Shown one piece after another: positions 1 through 10,466 of a DNA stretch of 64,000 bases. Source of the stretch: Rhabdophis nuchalis (taxonomy: Eukaryota > Chordata > Lepidosauria > Squamata > Natricidae). Within the stretch, counting starts at the first letter, position 1, and every line of letters begins with the position of its first letter. Both the position numbers and the translations under genes were made by a program. The notes beneath the pieces are model-generated. The model was not told where the DNA came from. It ran no database searches and worked only from the letters and a program-made list of their open reading frames with translations. Where the stretch lies: assembly GCA_039707465.1 (NCBI GenBank), contig CM077643.1, positions 200,037,605 through 200,101,604 on the forward strand, read 5' to 3'.

Positions 1-528
1 TTTCTGAGAATATTTTAAATGTATGTATATCTTTTGGCCATGTGATAGAACTCTGAGTAGGTTACAGATACATACCAGTGCAGTAAATGATGATGATAGT
101 ACTATTTTTAATGGATCCCAAGGATATGAATGTGAAGGAGGATGTATTATTATTATTATTGGCATTTAGTTCTTTGTTGTTTCAAACTCTTCTGTGCCAA
201 AGGCTTAATATATATTATTTTATTCATCTGGTGTAGCACATATGCAAATGTTGTTTACTGCAAGTTTATATTCAATTTAAGTGGATGTTTTTGTTTTGGG
301 GAAGCATGTTGAGTTTTTTTAAGCCTGTATGCAAGGCTGGATTTGTATGGACAGAAGTAAAAAACCCAAAGGGCAGAGAATTATCATCCATACTCAGAAC
401 ATAGCAAAAATTAAGAAATGGAATATAAATTAAATAAGTAAAATAAATAACACCAATATAGGCAGGTGGTTTATAAGGCTGATTATTGTGAAGGAGAATT
501 TTCAGTCAACTTGTGACTGTATATGACT
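1..528. other. AT-rich intergenic DNA
   Basis: No coding potential or recognisable element. It contains a short TTA run near 149-164 and A/T-rich runs only. Confidence 0.6.
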
Positions 529-2861
529 TTACTTTACTTTTACTTTAATCGGATTTTTATACCGCCCTATCTCCCGAAAGGGACTCAGGGCGGTGCACAG
601 AAAGAATAAAAAATAATAAATACAATGATAATATAAAAGTTAAAAATACATTAAATACAATGGGTCTGTGCTAAAACTTATATTTAAAACAATTAAAATT
701 ATATTTATAATTGGGACTATCATAAAAGCTATGCTAGGCCAGCAACATGGAAAAGGTGTGTTTTTAAGGTTCGACGGAAGAGGAGAAGGTCCGTGATAGT
801 GCGGAGTTCGGGGGGCAGGTCATTCCAGAGGGCAGGACCTGCCACAGAGAAGGCTCTCCCCCTGGGGGTCGCCAGCCGGCATTGTCCGGCCGACGGCACC
901 CTGAGGAGGCCCTCTCTGTGGGAGCGGACATGCCGAAGGGAGGTATGTGGTAGGAGGCGGTCCCGCAGATAGCCCGGTCCCGAGCCATGGAGCGCTTTAA
1001 AGATAGTTACTAGCACCTTGAAGTGCACCCGGAGGGCCACAGGTAGCCAGTGCAGCTCGCGCAGGAGGGGTGTTACATGGGAGTATCTAGAGACTCCCAT
1101 AATCCCCCCCGCGGCCACATTCTGTACTAGCTGGAGCCTCCGGGTGCACCTCAAGGGGAGCCCCATGTAGAGAGCATTGCAGTAGTCCAGTAGGGAGATG
1201 ACGAGGGCTTGAGTGACTGTGCGTAGGGCATCACGATCTAGAAAGGCACACAACTGGCATATCAGGTGAACCTGATAGAAAGCCCCCCTGGCCACGACTA
1301 TCACATGGTCATCCAAGGACAGCCGAGAATCCAAGAGGACACCCAAGTTGCGAACCCTTTCTGCGGGGGCTAATGACTCGCCCCTGATAGCCAGAGATGG
1401 AACCAGCTGGCTATATCGTGACGCCGGAAACCACAGCCACTCGGTCTTGGACGGGTTGAGTCGAAGCTTGTTACTCCCCATCCAGACCCGCACGGCCTCC
1501 AAACACCAGGACATCACTTCGATGGCATCGTTGGGGTGGTCTGGGGTAGAGATGTACAGCTGAGTATCATCAGCGTACTGATGGAATTCTACCCCAAAAC
1601 CACGGATGATCTCACCCAGCGGCTTCATATAGGTGTTAAACAGGAGGGGCGAGAGGACCGACCTCTGAGGCACCACACATATAAGGGGCCTTGGGTCGAC
1701 CTCTGCCCCCCTGCCAACATGAATTGCGACCGACTGGAGAGGTAGGAAGAGAACCACCGCAGAACGGTCCCTCCCAGTCCCAGCCCCTCCAGCCGGTGCA
1801 ATAAGATACCATGGTCGATGGTATCAAAAGCCGCTGAGAGGTCTAATAGGACCAGGATAGAGGAACAACCCCTATCCCGAGCCCTCCAGAGATCATCTAC
1901 CAAATGCCGTCTCTGTGCTGTACCCAGGTCGGAAACCGGACTGGCGCGAGTCTAGATAGACAGTTTCCTCCAGGTGCTGGGGGAATTGTCGTGCTACCAC
2001 ACTCTCAACAACCTTCACCAAAAAGGGAAGGTTGGAGACCGGACGATAATTTACTAACACTGCTGGGTCCAGGGAAGGCTTTTTGAGGAGGGGGTCTCAC
2101 CACCACCTCTTTCAAGATGACTGGAAAAGACCCCTCACTCAACGAAGCATTCACTATTTCCTGGAGCCAGCCTCGTGTCACCTCCCGGGAGGCCAGTACA
2201 AGCCAGGAGGGACACGGGTCCAATAAACATGTGGTAGCATTCAACCTCCCCAGCATCCTGTTCATGTCATCTGGAGTAACATGGTCGAACTCTTCCCATA
2301 AAACGGTCTCAGGACCTGCCTCTGCCCACCCGCCAGGACTAACCTCATTGGAAACCAGTTCGTCCCAGATCTGAGCGATTTTATCCTGCAGATAACATCC
2401 AAATTCCTCTGCATGACCCTGCAGCGGAGCTTCCCGCGGCCCCTGTTGAAGGAAGCAGTGGGTCACTCTAAACAGGGTGGCAGGGTGGTTATCTGCAGAT
2501 GCGATAAGAACGGAGAGAAACTTACGTTTCGCCACTCTTATCGCCACGAGGTAGGTCTTCAAATGAGACCTTACCCGTGTTCAGTCAGATTCGGACTGAG
2601 TGGACCTCCAAATGCTCTCTAGGCATCTCTTTCGGCACTTCATCGCCCTCAGCTCCTCAGAGAACCAAGGAGCTAAGGTAGATTGGCACCGAGTGAGAGG
2701 CTGCAAGGGCACAACCCGGTACAGGGCCCCCATGGCCGCATTATTCCAGGCGGCCACTAGGTCCTCAGTCGAGTCGTGGGTCAGGGTCTCAGGTATTGGC
2801 CCAAGTTCCGTCTGGAACCTCTCAGGGTCCATCAGGCACCTGGGGCAGAACCATTTCGTTA
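529..2861 (-). mobile_element. L2-type LINE, 3' portion (reverse transcriptase to 3' end)
   Basis: This is the 3' part of a long L2-clade non-LTR retrotransposon read on the reverse strand. The 3' terminus lies at about 529-600, with the squamate L2 tail that reads as an ACCGCCC...GGGCGGT hairpin plus ACTTT repeats. Reverse-strand frames give, from the 5' side, the linker before the RT (2005-2562), RT palm residues [15 protein letters not shown] (within 1625-1903), then QYADDTQLYIS with the YADD catalytic box at about 1566-1577 and the long C-terminal region ending AGLA at 729. The PQGSVLSP motif is PQRSVLSP here. Several frameshifts separate the pieces, so it is not functional. The 5' half continues at 4012-5225; the two were separated by a nested insertion. 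Confidence 0.85.
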
Positions 2862-3952
2862 TATCATCCGTGGTTTTGGGGTAGAGTACCATCTGTACGC
2901 TGATGATACACAGCTGTACATTTCTACCCCAAACCACCCCAACGATGCCGTAGCAGTGATGTGCCAGTGCCTGGAAGCTGTACGGATCTGGATGGGAAGT
3001 AACGGACTCAAGCTCAACCCGACCAAGACCGAGTGGCTGTGGTTTCCGGCTGCCCGATTCAACCAGCTCACTCCATCGCTGGCCATAGGGGGCGAACATC
3101 TTGCCCCTGTGGATGGGGTGCGCAATTTGGGTGTCCTCCTGGATGCCCGGCTGTCCATGGAAGATCAAGTGACAGCCGTGGCCAGGAGGGCGTTTTACCA
3201 GGTTCGCCTGGTTCACCAATTGCGCCCCCTATTGGATCGGGACGCCCTTTGCACAGTCACTCATGCTCTCGTGACATCCCGACTGGACTATTGTAACTCT
3301 CTCTACATGGGGCTGCCCTTGAGGTGCACCCGGAGGCTTCAGCTAGTCCAGAATGCAGCCGCGCGAGCAATTATGGGGACCGCTAGGTCCACCCATGTAA
3401 CACCGCTCTTACGCGAGCTGCACTGGCTACCTGTTGTCTTCCGGGTGCGCTTCAAGGTGTTAATTATCATCTTTAAAGCGCTCCATGGCTCGGGACCTAG
3501 CTATCTGCAGGATCGGATCCTGCCCCATACATCCTCACGGCCGATTCGCTCCCACAGAGCGGGGCTTCTCCGGGTGCCGTCCACTAGACTGTGTCAGCGG
3601 GCGACACCCAGGGGAAGGGCTCTCTCTGTGGCGGGCCCGGCCCTCTGGAACGACCTTCCCCCCGATATTAGGACGACCACGGACCTCCGCTCCTTCCGTC
3701 TCAAATTGAAAACCTACTTTTTCCGTCTGGCCGGCTTGGGATAGCCTCCTTGTCCTGGGGTTTTAGGGTAATTTTAATTATTGTAGTGTTAAGGGGTTTT
3801 AGGGACAGTTTTTAGTTTTTATAGATGTTTTTAGCGCAGGATTTGTTTAATTGTGATTTTAAATTATGTATTCTGTTTGTGTTTATTGTTTTTTAATTTT
3901 CCTGTGCCCCGCCTCGAGTCCCTCTGGGGAGAGAGAGCGGGCTACAAATAAA

Positions 3953-4011
<59 letters not shown>
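2862..4011 (+). mobile_element. L2-type LINE, 5'-truncated, nested in the reverse-strand L2
   Basis: A forward-strand L2 copy inserted into the older reverse-strand L2. It begins inside the RT at IIRGFGVEYHLYADDTQLYIS, with an intact YADD, and reads uninterrupted to LAGLG at 3744. That gives about 290 L2 codons in one open frame, which suggests it is younger than its host. The 3' UTR follows, ending in the GCCCCGCCTCGAG...GAGAGCGGG stem and a (TTA)n tail (3953-4011). The host frame resumes cleanly on both sides, and a possible TTATAT duplication merges with the tail repeat. It lacks the endonuclease and the RT N-terminus, so it is inactive. Confidence 0.85.
3953..4011 (+). repeat. (TTA)n microsatellite, L2 tail
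   Basis: About 19 tandem TTA units directly after the L2 3' stem; they are the expanded terminal repeat of the nested element. Confidence 0.9.
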
Positions 4012-4014
<3 letters not shown>

Positions 4015-5225
4015 CTGGTTCCTCCTCCCCACAGTGAGGTGTAGTGGTTGGGAAGTCAAGCCGAAGAAGAGAATGATCTGTCCATGACAGGGGTGTAATG
4101 ACTAGTTCCCCTAATCCAAGATCACTCATCCACTGGCCGGAGACAAAAACTAAGTCTAGCGTGTGTCCACCGGTGTGAGTGGGGTCGTGAATTAGTTGGG
4201 ACAGGTCCATGGCTGTCATGGAAGCCATGAACTCCCGGGCCGCCTCAGATGTCTCGCATATCGATGGCAGGTTGAAATCCCCCATGACTAAAAGCCTGGG
4301 GGTAACAAGCGCCACCTCAGCTATCACATCGAGGAGCTCGGGCAGGGCCGCTGATACGCAGCGGGGAGCCAGGTACAGGATCAGCAAGCCCAACTGCCTC
4401 CTAGGACCCCACTTCACACACAGGGACTCACAGCCAGCAGTCTGCGGCACTGCGGTCTCCCTCGGATCAAGACTATCCCTAATAATAACCGCCGCCACCC
4501 CACCCCGACCCTGGGCCCGTGGCTGATGGAATGCCTGGTAACCTGGTGGGCACATTTCCACAAGGGGTATTCCCCCCTCATGGCCCAACCAGGTCTCCGT
4601 GATTCCCACCAGGTCCAGCTCCCCCTCCAATACCAAATCATGGATGAGGGGGGCTTTGTTGACCATGGACCTGGCGTTACATAACATCAGCCTAGGGCAC
4701 AGGACATGTGACCCCGAACCCCCTGGAATGCGAGAAGAGCCCTGGAGACCGGAGGGCACAACCGCTAGCAAACAACGGGTGCGCCCTCCCATAACCTGAT
4801 ATGGTCCCCGGCTCACTCCATACCTACCTCTCCCGCATACTGTCCTGATGGTGTGGCCCTCTGTAAAATTGACCTCTACTCCCCCCCCCCAAATATTGGA
4901 CCTAACTTCCTCTCCGTCAGATCCATGGGCCGACCTAGAAATAAAACCCCATGGCTCAGTCCCATCGTCTACTCCCCTGGTCCCAAATAACCCTCCCCCA
5001 CCCTGGGGCCCCGTAAAAAACAAGTTAAAAAATTCCCCAAAAAACTCCTAATTTTCCTTTTACGCCACCTCTCGGGATTTAAAATTCTGTCATCGAGGTG
5101 GGCCCTCGTTAATGTGGAGGGCTATACCTGCGAGAGAGGGGAATCTCGCAGGGCGAGGAGGACAGCTTTAGAGTACATTAATGTCTGTGAAGATGGAATT
5201 GCGGAGAGGGAGTGTCAAATAGGCT
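4012..5225 (-). mobile_element. L2-type LINE, 5' portion (5' UTR and endonuclease)
   Basis: The 5' half of the reverse-strand L2 whose 3' half lies at 529-2861. One reverse frame of about 330 codons (4020-5023) carries an APE-type endonuclease: LMLCNARSMVNKAPLIHDL, then LVGITETWLG, LVMGDFNLPS, and WTDHSLLRLDF near the end, matching the N..., ETW, GDFN and SDH-type boxes of the fold (TDH here). The stretch 5024-5225 is GC-rich, non-coding and probably the 5' UTR. The frame runs into the nested (TTA)n tail at 4011 and continues on the far side of the nested copy with ITKWFCPRCLMDPERF at about 2860, so the original element was contiguous. The whole element is roughly 3.5 kb without the insert. 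Confidence 0.8.
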
Positions 5226-5368
5226 TGACTTCCTTGCCTCTTTTCCTCCTCTGAGTTCCGTATTATTGGATGCTGCTGTTTTCTGACAACATAGAGATAA
5301 AAAAAGAAAGTTGTCTTACTAAGCCCAAAGATCACTATTCTGCTGAATTTGGTGCTATTCCTCTAAAA

Positions 5369-5492
5369 CAGGGGTGTCAAACTCGCGTCATCACATGACA
5401 TATCAGGACTTTTTTCTCCTTCGCTAAACCAGATGGGGGTGGGGTCAGCACATGACACATCCAGCCCATGGACCACGAGTTTGACACCTCTG
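5369..5492. mobile_element. hAT-type MITE, 124 bp
   Basis: The terminal inverted repeats are CAGGGGTGTCAAACTCG at the left and, read from the right end inward, CAGAGGTGTCAAACTCG. Flanking 8-bp duplications are CTCTAAAA (5361-5368) and CTCTACAA (5493-5500), one mismatch. An 8-bp duplication with CAG...CTG ends is the hAT hallmark. It has no coding capacity. Confidence 0.85.
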
Positions 5493-5500
5493 CTCTACAA

Positions 5501-5940
5501 CAAACATAAAATTGGTTTGAAAAGGAATGAAATGTTGTAAATACTTCACCTTTTTAATCAAATAACCTGATCATTTTAGTCCAGTTATTATCTTGTTTCA
5601 CAAACCAAGGAAATCTGGAAACTAAGGCTGATCCTTTAACATATCTTTTTTATGTTAACACACACAAACACAAAGGTTAAGGAAATGCTTTCTAGAAGGA
5701 AATGCTTCCTAGAAGGAAGCTGTTCTCAAGCAGCTGGATATGATCTGCTTTTCTTTATAATTTCCATTCAATTAAATAAAAGGGGTTTGGTTTGAAAATT
5801 CCTACAAAGAAGAAAACATTTGCAATGGATAGAATGTGATTCTTTTATGCATACTTGATTAGGAAATTAGGTAAGGGGCATTGTAAATATCTTAAATGAC
5901 TTTTTCATGACGTTTTCAAATAGCTTCTATCCTTATTTTT
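5501..5940. other. AT-rich intergenic DNA
   Basis: No element or gene recognised. An 11-bp TTTCTAGAAGG/TTCCTAGAAGG tandem doublet occurs near 5689-5718. Confidence 0.5.
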
Positions 5941-6342
5941 TTTTATTTATTCAAATTTATACCCCGCACCTTCTCCAAAAAGGACCCAGGGCGGCGCACA
6001 GGAAATTTAAAAACATAACAAATATAACAAAATACAAAATTTAAAAACTATTAAATCCCTACCCTGTGCTAAAATCCTATAAAATCCCCCAAATTAAAAC
6101 TATCTAAGAGCGGTCACAACGGGAGGTTACGCTAGGCCGGCTTGATGGAAAAGGTGTGTCTTAAGACACTGGCAGAAGAGGAGGAGGTCTGAGATGGTAC
6201 GTAGTTTAGGGGGTAAGTCATTCCAGAGGGTAGGGCCCGCCACAGAGAAGGCCCTTCCCCTGGGTGTCGCCAACTGGCATTGCCTGGCCGACGGCACCCT
6301 GAGAAGGCCCTCTCTGTGGGAGCAGATCGGACAAAGGGATGT
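5941..6342 (-). mobile_element. L2-type LINE, 3' fragment
   Basis: The left end has the L2 3' stem (CCCCGCACCTTCTCC...AGGGCGG), followed on the reverse strand by sequence matching the L2 C-terminal coding region and 3' UTR (Phe-Ser-Val-Ala and Leu-Trp-Asn-Asp-Leu codons are readable). It is 5'-truncated at about 6342 and has no long open frame. Confidence 0.8.
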
Positions 6343-7794
6343 GCTGAAGTGAAATCTAATTTTTCAGCACTTTGGTTTTTATAAAAAAATAATGTGAAAC
6401 TTGGCTTTGAACTTCTCTATAGCAGCCTAAATTAGAAAGGGAAACATTTGGTTGTGCTTGTAGCTAAACAGTGGGGGGGGGGGGGGGGGGGTAAGAAAAA
6501 TAATGGTGATTTACAGCCAATAACAGAGATTTGTGAAGAAATAATGATCTATTTTTCTCTCCACTCACTCCAATATAAACCGCAGCCAGCAATTGTACTG
6601 GCTATCAGTTAACATCTGGCCTCAATTCAAAAGACCCTAAGTGTCCTGGGTGTGGCATATTTTAGCCGTAGGTTCTCTTTTCTGTCCCTGACTTCAGCTT
6701 CTTACCCTTCCAGCCTTTATTGAAAATAGTAAGGGTGTGAGCTAAACTGTTCCCACTTACAGCTATAGAGAATTCATTGCCCTGAGAAATACAACCAAGA
6801 TTCTCCTTGTTTTCTTTATTTTCTTTATTCCACAATTCTGTCAATTTCCATTCATTTGAGGCCAACATATTCATGTGTCTACTCGTGAACTGCTGCCCTG
6901 AAAATCATTTATGCAACGGTCCTGCAAATTAATTTATCATTTAGGGAATCAGAACTCAGTACTCAAACTCTGAGAACTTTCCTTAAAGACATTTTGCTTG
7001 ATGCCCAGTTCATAACAATCATTCGTCATTATTTAAGGTATTTTTTGACTCAACGGGTTAGTCTTTCCTCCAAAATAACAAATTTTGTTATCCAGATTAT
7101 TGGAAAAGAATAGTTCAAGTACCACCTCATCCAGTCTGCTTTGGATTTTTCTTGCATTCTTTCTTACTCTGAACAGGATATACAGCAAGTGGAAATGAGT
7201 GACAGTCAATCAGCAAGTCTGGTTTAGAATGTTTTACTTAACTGGTATAATTGTTTCCTGCTGCATCACTGCCAAAACAGGACTAAGTCACTCTCTGAAG
7301 CTATTCCTTCATTTTTAGTTGCAGGGTTCTCTTCCATTTTTCAGTGTTCTCTAAAACAAATTGCTGATTTAAATAAGTATCTCAAACAGAATTTCAACTT
7401 ATCTTGTCAGATAGAGTTTGTCACTTACTTCTGCTTAATGTCACATCTATTGCCGACAGTCTTGCCCTTTCAAATTCATTAAGTCAGACATAAGGCCTCT
7501 ACCTTTTTATTTGCTTCACGCTCATCCAAAGATTCTCTGTTTATTCCAAAGATGTACTTAGTTGAGATCCGCAGGCCACAAAAAGATACTTCATTTCGTT
7601 GTAATGGAGTCTGGGACCACAGAATCCTGTCTCTGAACCATCTGTATTTGTGCTTCAAGCTGTGAACCAATTCACTGAACTCCTTCTGCAGAAATTAGAC
7701 ACAGCTGACATTTTTGAATATGACCCAATAAAACATAGACTGGGTTCTCAAACATTTTAATGGTACAGTGATGATAGCCTACCTGACCTAACAT
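6343..7794. other. Intergenic DNA with a 19-G homopolymer
   Basis: No gene or transposable element recognised. A run of 19 G lies at 6473-6491; the rest is ordinary AT-rich sequence. Confidence 0.5.
6473..6491 (+). repeat. poly-G tract
   Basis: Nineteen consecutive G. Length is likely to vary between individuals and between assemblies. Confidence 0.9.
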
Positions 7795-7932
7795 CAGAGG
7801 TGGGTTGCAAATCCCGGCATGCAATGCTTCTGCGCATGTGCAGAAGCATCTGAGAGGGTGAGCGGAGCCTTCCACCACTGCAACTACTGGTTTGTCACCA
7901 AACTGGGCCGAACCAAGAGCAACCCACTTCTG
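7795..7932. mobile_element. hAT-type MITE, 138 bp
   Basis: The inverted ends are CAGAGGTGGGTTGC and, from the right inward, CAGAAGTGGGTTGC. A perfect 8-bp duplication CCTAACAT sits at 7787-7794 and 7933-7940. There is no coding capacity. A related copy occurs at 17213-17324. Confidence 0.9.
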
Positions 7933-8018
7933 CCTAACATATGTGAATGTGAAGGCTATAACAGACCATTCACTTTGAATTGATTCAGAAATGCTATTAT
8001 TCCTCACAAAAGGAAGTG

Positions 8019-8226
8019 GTGTTAAATTTTATGTTTTCTGACAAAGAAATAAAAAGAGAGCAGATCTATTTCAAACTATTTAACTCTCATCAGCTAGCCA
8101 TACCCTTCTGGGATTTGAACCCTTTATTTCTTTCCCAGAAGGGTATGGCTAGCTGATGACAGCTAAATAGCTTGAAATAGATCTATACTCGTCTCCCTTT
8201 ATTTCTTTGTCAGAAAATTCAACACA
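8019..8226. repeat. Long hairpin (inverted repeat), arms about 95 bp
   Basis: Left arm 8019-8113 and right arm 8132-8226 are near-perfect reverse complements with an 18-bp loop. The inner 24 bp or so (ending at CCCTTCTGGGA) are perfect, and outer parts differ by a few substitutions and one small indel. No terminal motif or clear target duplication assigns it to a family. It may be a fold-back element or an inverted tandem copy. Confidence 0.8.
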
Positions 8227-8779
8227 AAAATAGTTTGCCCTGGAAGCAATGGCATGCAAAGGCTCCTGGATTGGGGCTGAAAGACAAAAGTGGAAGCAGT
8301 ATGCTCCATCCCATAATTGGATAGATCAGGTTGCCCTCATAGACCGGTCCCACCAGAAAAAAAAACACTTAAAAGGAAGGAGTATTTGCATGCTGATCTG
8401 AGAACTCATGAAATGCATATACTCCATTCATTTTAACACTCCACCATGCCTGAACAATACTGTAGAAGGGAATAGTAATGGTGTAAAGGATTCTCTGGCA
8501 TGAGTATGAGTAGATGGTTGAAAAACATAATGCTTTCTGCAAAGCTTGTCTTAAAATTATCAGCAAGTCTATAGGGGTTGCCAATCATCTGACATCATTG
8601 AGAAGAGACCTCAAGTCCATATTGAAATGGGCCTTCAGAACACCTCCAAAGAAAAGAGCTTCCTGACTGCACCACATATCACCTTTGCATGGATAAATTT
8701 AACCTGCAACTTAATGCTTCCCATTCTTACCGAACATCTGGCTGATAAATAGGTCATTGGGGTGGATCCACCCTATAAG
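8227..8779. other. Intergenic DNA, nothing recognised
   Basis: No coding, RNA or repeat signal that I can support. Confidence 0.5.
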
Positions 8780-9150
8780 CAGTGGTGGGATTCAAATAAT
8801 TTAACAACAGGTTCTCTGCCCTAATGACCAGCTGGATAAGCATGGCTCGGTGGTCATGTGACCTTGTGGGTGTGGCCAACTCAACATCACTCAGGTCAAT
8901 GGGTGCTTTGCCTTAGCTATTATAATGTAATAAGGGTTAACAAGAGGGGCAGTTTTTGTAAGCAAGGCAATAACGATTAGGATAGAAGATAACACCAGAA
9001 TGTTTCCAGCCTGCCTGCCTTACAGGATTAGCCCTGTAAAGTGGAAAAAAACAAAATAAGATTTCTTCCAACAACCAGTTCTCTAACCTGCTTAGAAACT
9101 TAACAACCAGTTCTCCTGAATAGATGCAAACTGGCTTAATCCCACCACTG
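8780..9150. mobile_element. hAT-type non-autonomous element, 371 bp
   Basis: Begins CAGTGGTGGGATTCAAA and ends ...TTAATCCCACCACTG. The 8-bp duplications are CCTATAAG (8772-8779) and CTTATAAG (9151-9158), one mismatch. Sub-terminal AACAACCAGTTCTC motifs recur near 9071-9083 and again at 9102-9115. It encodes no transposase. Confidence 0.85.
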
Positions 9151-9158
9151 CTTATAAG

Positions 9159-10019
9159 GACTTTCTTGCTGCCTTTATATAGGTTGGAGTTTTGCTCAAA
9201 TCCTTTTCTCAACGCAAATCTTTCCAGCATCTGTTCACTTTAATAGTTTGTGGAATCCTACGACTGATACAAAAGCGCAGCACTCCATAAGTGCTTGTTA
9301 GTTTTTAATCGGAATGTGCGAGATGCTTTTGGAGCCTGGTGTCATTTAACAGCATCGTTTGCTAAATGGAAAAATTGGCTGAAGCAAGGAGGTGCCAAAT
9401 GAAGAGGAATGACAGTTTTTAAAAGATGGTTACATGGCAGATCTGTTCCTAATAAATAAGCCATGTATCAACTGTAGTGGATATATTTGCACAAACACTG
9501 ATACATGTACTCCTATATATCACGAGAATTGCCTTGTGAGCAAGGAATATAAATCATCATTTTATGGGCAGTACATGGGGGAATTACCTCCTGTGATTTA
9601 GCCTGCATGTCAATAGGCAAGAAATGTCACTGGAAAATTGTGGTAGATTTTCTCTTGTGCACACTGATATGCATACTCATTCATTCATTTTTCTCTGTTT
9701 ACTTGACATTTATTTTTGTTTGTCTCATTCACATAAGTGGAAGTGCGCATCTTTCAGGAATATAAGATGAAGCAAAAAGAGGAATTTACAGCTAAAACAT
9801 TCATATATGCGTCCATGGTTTATTTTTATTTTATTTTATTCTGCCTGGTCCCTCTTCAGTCCTTCCTCTTTCACACAGTTTTGTTTTAGTTTACTTTAAT
9901 ATATTACATTTTATTGGCCGTAGCAGTAAGGAATTCTTTTGGGCAAGAGACACATTTTGGATTTTGAAATAATATAGTGAACGCATTCACAAAAGATTTT
10001 CTGGGTGAAAATCACTTTA
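9159..10019. other. AT-rich intergenic DNA
   Basis: No gene seen. A short (TTTTA)n stretch lies at about 9824-9842. Confidence 0.5.
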
Positions 10020-10028
10020 TCATAAATT

Positions 10029-10457
10029 CTATGGAGATTCTCAGTCATCCAGGTCATGCTTGTCCCAAAGGTGCTTTTTCAGGAAGCAACTGGACTTTTT
10101 TGTTTTTTCTTTGAAGACATTTTGCTTCTCATCCAAAAAGCTTCTTCAGCTCTGACTAGATGGCAGGGAATGGAAGGATTTATATTCCTTGAAGACAGCT
10201 GGTCATTTGCATCCTTTTTGAGAGCCATTGAGGAACTTGGAGGTTTATCTTGTGTTACCTGAGTTGTACAAATGTTCCTGTAGTCTGAATTTTTTCTCAG
10301 GAAATCTGTTCATACTCCCACCCAATTCGAAGGGTGTTCATCCCAAAGTGCATGGCTTAGAGTCTATGGAGATTCTCGGTCATCCAGGTTATGGTTGTCC
10401 CAAAGGTGCTTTTTCAGGAGGCAACTGGACTTTTCTTGTTTTTTCTTTGAAGACATG
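10029..10457 (-). mobile_element. Penelope-like retroelement fragment with direct repeats
   Basis: Flanked by a 9-bp duplication TCATAAATT (10020-10028 and 10458-10466). Two direct repeats of about 97 bp (10029-10124 and about 10361-10456) share CTATGGAGATTCTC and GTCCCAAAGGTGCTTTTTCA, resembling the pseudo-LTR layout of Penelope-like elements. Between them is about 235 bp of non-coding sequence. On the reverse strand, 10113-10149 reads CTGAAGA, a stem-loop GCTTTT...GAGAAGC, then AAAA where a hammerhead core would have GAAA. No reverse transcriptase or GIY-YIG domain remains. The family assignment rests on recall of the motif, so it is moderately secure. Confidence 0.6.
10113..10149 (-). ncRNA. 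Degenerate hammerhead-like motif
   Basis: Reverse-strand CTGAAGA, a GCTTTTTGGATGAGAAGC stem-loop, then AAAA and TGTC. The expected GAAA box is mutated, so activity is unlikely. A better-preserved copy of the same motif lies at 29055-29088. Confidence 0.4.
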
Positions 10458-10466
10458 TCATAAATT

